Notes under the pieces: generated by a model
What the model saw: only the letters and a program-made list of their open reading frames with translations
Databases searched by the model: none
What the model was told of the DNA's origin: nothing
Shown: positions 59,581 through 64,000 of the stretch, in pieces
Layout of the letters: every line of letters begins with the position of its first letter
Numbering within the stretch: the stretch's first letter is position 1
NCBI GenBank assembly: GCA_017556705.1
Contig: JAFYMG010000016.1
Coordinates: 62,001-126,000 of the forward strand
DNA from: Paludibacteraceae bacterium
GTDB taxonomy: Bacteria; Bacteroidota; Bacteroidia; Bacteroidales; Paludibacteraceae
Reading direction: 5' to 3'
Length of the DNA stretch: 64,000 nucleotides
Program-made: the position numbers and the translations under genes

Positions 59581-62500
59581 ATGAGAAAAATATTACTACT
59601 GTCAATTTTATGGGTTGTTGCTATATCGATGCAAGCAGCAGATTCATTTCCATCGCGTACTGATTTTCGAGACGAGTCCATCTATTTCGTAATGACCACT
59701 CGTTTCTTCGATGGTGATGCGACCAACAATACACATTGCTGGGATGGTAACAACCCTGGTGACCCTGCTTGGCGTGGCGATTTCAAGGGATTGATAGATA
59801 AGATGGATTACATTAAGGCCCTTGGATTTACGGCTATTTGGATTACACCTATCGTGGAAAATGCATCAGGTTATGACTACCATGGATACCATGCACATGA
59901 TTTCTCTAAGGTTGACCATCGTTATGAATCGGATGGAGTAGGGTTTCAACAAGTAATTGACGAAGCACATAAACGTGGTATGAAGATTATCTTGGATATA
60001 GTACTAAACCACACAGGTAATTTCGGTGAGGCCAATCTGTGCAAGATGTTTACTCGCGACTGGACCAAGGATCAATCTAACATCCATGAGTGTATGGTGC
60101 CTTACACCCAAAAGGATGGTGGTAAGTTGCCGGATAACTACGCATCGTTGTCTGATCAATATGGTGCCCGTTTAACGCTTATGAAAAATACAGGTGGTAA
60201 GAACAATGATATTCATAACTATTGGCACCACTACGGTCACGGCAATTGGGATAATCCCACACGCTGGTGGATGCAAATTGCGGGTGACTGCGTGGATTTG
60301 AATACGGAACATCCTTTTGTATATAACTACTTAATTGAGTGCTATTCTAAGTTTATCAAGATGGGAGTGGATGGATTCCGTATTGACACGGGTGGACATA
60401 TTCCACGTCTTACTTTCAATCAGACATTTATTCCGGCTTTTCATGCTGCTGCAGAAAGCGCAGAAGCTAAAAACAAGCGTGGTAATATGCCATTCTATAT
60501 GTTTGCGGAAGTATGTGCCCGCTATACGAGTATTTGGTATAGAGAGCAGCCTAACCTCTCACCATTATATTATACCTGGTCAGAAGATAAGACGTATGCA
60601 TGGGATGAAGATCCCGCTTCATGGGATAATATTGTGGCATTGGAGGGTGACGAATGCAATACGCATACGAATCACAAATCTGTACAATTATCAGCATCGG
60701 ATGCTAGCAAACCTACTTCACAAAACGCTTTCTTGAACGGCAATGCATATCATATCCCAGATTACTCTAAATCGAGTGGACTGAATGTGATTGACTTTAC
60801 CATGCACCACAACTTCCGTTCTATAGGTGAGGCATGGAATATTGCACAAAAGGGCAATGACCAATACTACAACGATGCTACATGGAATGTGGTATATGTG
60901 GATTCACACGACTATGCGCCTAACGGTGCTCCAGAGGACAAACGCTTCTCGGGTGACGAGAGTACTTTGGCAGAGAACTGGAGTTTGATGTTTACCCACC
61001 GTGGTGTGCCTTGTATCTATTATGGTTCGGAGATTCAGTTTAAGAAAGGTTGTGTGATTGATAATGGTCCTAATACTTCGTTGATAAATACTGGTCGTGC
61101 ATATTTTGGAGGTTATATCAAAGGTAGTGCGGAAGTAACTGACTTTGCTACTTACAACAATGCAACAGGTAATATGGCTGCTACGTTGAGTCACCCATTA
61201 GCTAAGCACGTACAACGCCTCAACTTGATTCGTCAAGCAGTGCCTGCTTTGCGAAAAGGTCAGTATTCGATGGAAGGTTGCAATGGCTCTTATGCTTTCA
61301 AGCGCCGCTATACGGATGCTACTACAGATTCATATGCACTGATATGTATCTCTGGTGGTGCTACCTTCTCAGGCATAGAGAATGGTACTTATGTAGATTG
61401 TGTGACAGGAGACACCAAGATAGTTACCAATGGAACTCTCAGCGTATCTTGCTCAGGCAAAGGAAATATGCGCGTGTATGTGTTGAATACTACTAAAACT
61501 CCTTCTCCTGGTAAGGTGGGTGTAGATGGCAAGTATCTTTATCAGTCTTCTTCTGCAGGTGGTAGTACACCTAGTTGGGACGGTACACAAGAGGAATTGG
61601 TGGATGATCCAACGTTGCCCGAGGAGCCAGAGGAGGCTATTGAACCATGCTTGGCAAGTGCCGATCAACGCGTTGTATTCTTTACTAAATCGTCGGATTT
61701 TGGCAAAAAGATTAATTGCTATATATGGACCTCTAATGGTACTATAACCAATTCTTGGCCTGGTTCTGTAGCCACATCCTTGGGAAATGGTAAATATCGC
61801 TTCGATATTCCAACAACGGCCTCTGCTATTGATAATTCATGGATGATTATATGGAATGATGGCAGCAACCAAACAAAAGACCTTGTCTTTACCAATCGAG
61901 GTATGTACACTGGTAATAATAAGGATAATATCAGTTGTACTTCTAAGATTCTTACCTTGTGCGATGGTGGAGAAGTTTCTGATACTCCAGATATTCCAGA
62001 TACGCCAATTAACCCAGAAAGAGCTGATATTTGTTTAGAGTCAGCTGATGAGCGCGCTGTATTCTTCCAAGGGCAAGATTTTGGTACTTCGGCTAATGTA
62101 TATATGTGGATTAGGGGTACATCAAATGCACTAGTAGGTAATTGGCCAGGTAGTGCGGCTACATACTTAGGCGATGGAAAGTTTAAGTTTGTAATTCCTT
62201 CCTCTGTGAATAGTGATCCTTCTTCATGGATGATTATATGGAGCGGTAATGGTAAGCAAACAGCTGACCTTAGTTTCACGATGCGTGGTCTTTATAATTT
62301 CAATGGCTGCGAAACTAGGGTGACAACTCTTTGTGATGGTGGAGATACGGGGGAAGATCCGAATCCTGATAATCCGAATCAAGATGATTCACAATCTATT
62401 ACGGTCAAAGCCAAAATACCTCCTCATTGGACAGATATTATCTATGCATGGGTATGGGGAGATGGCCTAACCGATCATTGGGCCATACCTACGCAAGATG

Positions 62501-62808
62501 GCGATTGGTATGTGGTCACTGAGAAAGTACCTACGATGAATATCATTTTTGTAAATGGTACTAATTGGAATGGTAGTGCTAATCAAACGGAGGATATGAA
62601 ATTTTCTACAGATGCTTGTATCCAGTTGACTCAGTCTGGTGATCAAAAAGCCAAATATGTGATCGTTGATTGTGATGCTGCAACAAGTATAGAAGATATG
62701 TTGGTCAATAATGATTTCCCTCGCAAGCGCTTAATCGATGGTGCGTTGTACCTGTTTATGTCCGACGGATCAGTGTATGATGTCAGAGGTAATTTGGTAG
62801 ATAGATAA
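59581..62808 (+). CDS. Secreted GH13 alpha-amylase with three starch-binding modules and sorting-like tail
   Basis: 1075 aa; signal peptide (MRKILLLSILWVVAISMQAAD). GH13 barrel (about 25-600) with DGFRIDTGGHIP (nucleophile Asp, about 268), MFAEVCAR (acid Glu, about 310) and VDSHDYAP (third Asp, about 442). Two tandem CBM26-like modules (about 689-800 and 817-925; both with WMIIW and Trp-Pro-Gly) and a third CBM (about 940-1040) follow. The last 30 residues, RKRLIDGALYLFMSDGSVYDVRGNLVDR-type, resemble a type IX C-terminal sorting domain. Acts on starch outside the cell or at its surface. Own promoter; terminator downstream. Confidence 0.92.
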   Translation: MRKILLLSILWVVAISMQAADSFPSRTDFRDESIYFVMTTRFFDGDATNNTHCWDGNNPGDPAWRGDFKGLIDKMDYIKALGFTAIWITPIVENASGYDYHGYHAHDFSKVDHRYESDGVGFQQVIDEAHKRGMKIILDIVLNHTGNFGEANLCKMFTRDWTKDQSNIHECMVPYTQKDGGKLPDNYASLSDQYGARLTLMKNTGGKNNDIHNYWHHYGHGNWDNPTRWWMQIAGDCVDLNTEHPFVYNYLIECYSKFIKMGVDGFRIDTGGHIPRLTFNQTFIPAFHAAAESAEAKNKRGNMPFYMFAEVCARYTSIWYREQPNLSPLYYTWSEDKTYAWDEDPASWDNIVALEGDECNTHTNHKSVQLSASDASKPTSQNAFLNGNAYHIPDYSKSSGLNVIDFTMHHNFRSIGEAWNIAQKGNDQYYNDATWNVVYVDSHDYAPNGAPEDKRFSGDESTLAENWSLMFTHRGVPCIYYGSEIQFKKGCVIDNGPNTSLINTGRAYFGGYIKGSAEVTDFATYNNATGNMAATLSHPLAKHVQRLNLIRQAVPALRKGQYSMEGCNGSYAFKRRYTDATTDSYALICISGGATFSGIENGTYVDCVTGDTKIVTNGTLSVSCSGKGNMRVYVLNTTKTPSPGKVGVDGKYLYQSSSAGGSTPSWDGTQEELVDDPTLPEEPEEAIEPCLASADQRVVFFTKSSDFGKKINCYIWTSNGTITNSWPGSVATSLGNGKYRFDIPTTASAIDNSWMIIWNDGSNQTKDLVFTNRGMYTGNNKDNISCTSKILTLCDGGEVSDTPDIPDTPINPERADICLESADERAVFFQGQDFGTSANVYMWIRGTSNALVGNWPGSAATYLGDGKFKFVIPSSVNSDPSSWMIIWSGNGKQTADLSFTMRGLYNFNGCETRVTTLCDGGDTGEDPNPDNPNQDDSQSITVKAKIPPHWTDIIYAWVWGDGLTDHWAIPTQDGDWYVVTEKVPTMNIIFVNGTNWNGSANQTEDMKFSTDACIQLTQSGDQKAKYVIVDCDAATSIEDMLVNNDFPRKRLIDGALYLFMSDGSVYDVRGNLVDR

Positions 62809-62829
62809 AATCTGATTGACATCAATAAG

Positions 62830-62862
62830 AAAAAGAGTAGCTTTTCTAAAGCTACTCTTTTT
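62830..62862. terminator. Bidirectional terminator between amylase and PCMD genes
   Basis: Perfect stem AAAAAGAGTAGCTTT / AAAGCTACTCTTTTT with loop TCT. The PCMD stop codon (62852-62854) lies within the stem. Confidence 0.95.
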
Positions 62863-63808
62863 CATATACAAATCTCAAATTGTCCACCCATAGGGTATTA
62901 CCCTCGCAGGCTCGAAAGACGCCTGCATTGCTGGATGAGATATACATCACGATGTGCGTGGGGGTGTCCAAACTCCATCCTACTTCTTCTATTTTCACCA
63001 TCTTACCCTTTGAGTTGCGCGCCATCATATCCACTTGGTTCAAATCCTCATATGCTTTGAAGTCCTCCGATTCTGTGATCAATCCATAGCGAATAGGTAT
63101 CTCGTGATTGTTTACCCATTCTGGGATGGTTTCGCATATACGTTCGTATGCCGTACCTACACGGCGGGCATAAATCTTGCCTGTCTCCGCATCTTCCCAG
63201 CGGTGTTGCAAGTAGATATACACCACAGCGCAATCATGCCCCGCAATTGTGTCTGGTTTGTTCTTTTCTGTGGAAATAATAGGCTTTTCTGCGGATATCT
63301 TCGCCTTATAATCCAACATCAATGCTACGGGTTCTTTCGTAAATGGCACTCCAAACTCTGTGGCGGTGTAAGGTCTGCTTTTTGCTGTAATACCGAGGGG
63401 TTCAAGCGCTTGCCCCATATATATAGTACCTGATACCATGGCATAGATATCGCCTATATTCACATGTGTCAGCACATTCTGCATCTTGCAGCAATAGCCA
63501 TAACCACGACGTTCGGGAACTACCGAAGATTCTATACCCGTCTCAATGCCCATAAACTTGGCATATGTAGCACTACATCCCCACGGATTACCCTCCGCAG
63601 GGATATAGGCTTTATTTTCTCGAATAGTATCGGTAGGTGCAAGGGCATATAGGGTTTTGGTCTTGCCTCCAAGCAGTTTGCTCTCTTTGATATAGCGCAC
63701 TTGCCATTGGTCCATATCGCCATATGGAATAGGCTCTGTCCAGCGTTGCTGAGCCAGTAGAGCATTGCCCATAGCCAATATCCCGAATACGATTAGCAGT
63801 CTTCTCAT
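62852..63808 (-). CDS. PCMD-domain exported protein
   Basis: 318 aa with signal peptide ([20 protein letters not shown]). The rest fits the putative carbohydrate metabolism domain: [38 protein letters not shown] and the C-terminal [21 protein letters not shown]. These beta-sandwich proteins are surface or periplasmic in Bacteroidota, role unclear; they may bind glycans. Coupled to deoD: its start overlaps the deoD stop by four bases (ATGA). Confidence 0.8.
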   Translation of the reverse strand: MRRLLIVFGILAMGNALLAQQRWTEPIPYGDMDQWQVRYIKESKLLGGKTKTLYALAPTDTIRENKAYIPAEGNPWGCSATYAKFMGIETGIESSVVPERRGYGYCCKMQNVLTHVNIGDIYAMVSGTIYMGQALEPLGITAKSRPYTATEFGVPFTKEPVALMLDYKAKISAEKPIISTEKNKPDTIAGHDCAVVYIYLQHRWEDAETGKIYARRVGTAYERICETIPEWVNNHEIPIRYGLITESEDFKAYEDLNQVDMMARNSKGKMVKIEEVGWSLDTPTHIVMYISSSNAGVFRACEGNTLWVDNLRFVYEKE

Positions 63809-64000
63809 AACAGGCTAAATGCCACGTCCATCATATGGGTAAAACTATTCTGACGTTGCTCAGCAGTAGTCGCTTCACCTGTTAGGATGTTGTCGGATAC
63901 AGTGCAGATTACCAATGCTTTATTACCACTGCGGGCTGCGTTCATATACAGTGCAGGTGCTTCCATCTCCACTGCCAAAACGCCCATATTCATCCATTTG
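63805..64000 (-). CDS. deoD: Purine nucleoside phosphorylase, 5' end outside window
   Basis: Phosphorolysis of purine (deoxy)nucleosides. Only the C-terminal 64 residues are present; the frame runs out of the right edge. Visible: [21 protein letters not shown] (the conserved nucleoside-binding EMEA region), [26 protein letters not shown] with the catalytic Asp in the SDN motif, and a typical end. The motif is of the DeoD trimer/hexamer class. The stop overlaps the start of the PCMD gene. Confidence 0.88.
   Translation of the reverse strand, partial: KWMNMGVLAVEMEAPALYMNAARSGNKALVICTVSDNILTGEATTAEQRQNSFTHMMDVAFSLL

Overview
The window looks like chromosomal DNA of an anaerobic Bacteroidales bacterium (phylum Bacteroidota). 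The support is: thirteen promoters of the Bacteroidota type (TTTG, then 20 nt, then TAnnTTTG); families largely restricted to the phylum (DUF4293, DUF4295, GSCFA, PCMD, a PorE-like OmpA lipoprotein, Wzi-like capsule porin); the gene order rpmB-rpmG-DUF4295 and dxr-rseP; Shine-Dalgarno sequences that are mostly absent; and rubrerythrin with class I fumarase. The genus cannot be fixed from the sequence. I see no prophage, insertion sequence, CRISPR array or rRNA operon.

Layout. 1-1.7 kb: cdsA (cut by the left edge) and a lipid A-type acyltransferase. 1.7-10.3 kb, minus strand: a NhaC-family antiporter, long-chain acyl-CoA ligase, HAD phosphatase, rlmB, dsbD and glutamine-dependent nadE. 10.3-11.1 kb: a non-coding stretch ending in tRNA-Glu(CTC). 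11.2-22.4 kb, minus: fabG, an S9 peptidase lipoprotein, folA, thyA, a PorE-like OmpA lipoprotein, a degenerate LytM protein, class I fumarase and two exported proteins. 22.5-29.3 kb, minus: one envelope/polysaccharide unit running from a bactofilin promoter to a terminator (bactofilin, DUF1015, OmpH, sugar transferase, Wzi-like protein, glycosyltransferase). 29.3-30.1 kb: AT-rich, no gene seen. 30.1-34.1 kb, plus: a small membrane protein, dxr, rseP, a WbpD-like acetyltransferase and DUF4293. 34.2-38.6 kb, minus: rlmD and an amidase/golvesin-like exported protein. 38.9-39.6 kb: rpmB-rpmG-DUF4295. Then a lipid kinase; a MurU-like nucleotidyltransferase with a DUF975 protein, divergent (across tRNA-Lys(CTT)) from an AmgK-like kinase fused to a RapZ C-terminal domain; prfA; rsmE; a TonB-C protein; PAP2; a LolE-like permease; GSCFA. 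50.4-55 kb: rimP-nusA-infB. Then rubrerythrin, a Na/Pi-PhoU transporter, a Pif1-like helicase, a large secreted alpha-amylase, a PCMD protein and deoD (cut by the right edge).

The most unusual content is not a gene. Many gene junctions carry short degenerate tandem repeats with unit lengths of 7, 8, 9, 10 or 11 bp, often next to a small GC-rich hairpin. The clearest case is an array of eight consecutive mini-hairpins (8138-8299) whose stems all differ while the 7-11 nt linkers are conserved. Similar elements lie in frame inside seven conserved genes (nadE, dsbD, rlmB, rsmE, a glycosyltransferase, a GSCFA gene and the MurU-like gene), and at several genes they supply or overlap the stop codon. 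This looks like an active small-repeat system that spreads through gene junctions and is tolerated in protein loops.

Much of the gene content concerns the envelope: phospholipid and lipid A synthesis, lipoprotein handling, capsule-type polysaccharide, peptidoglycan recycling and probably type IX secretion (PorE-like lipoprotein plus a C-terminal sorting-like tail on the amylase). All functional calls rest on motifs and family memory; no database search was possible.
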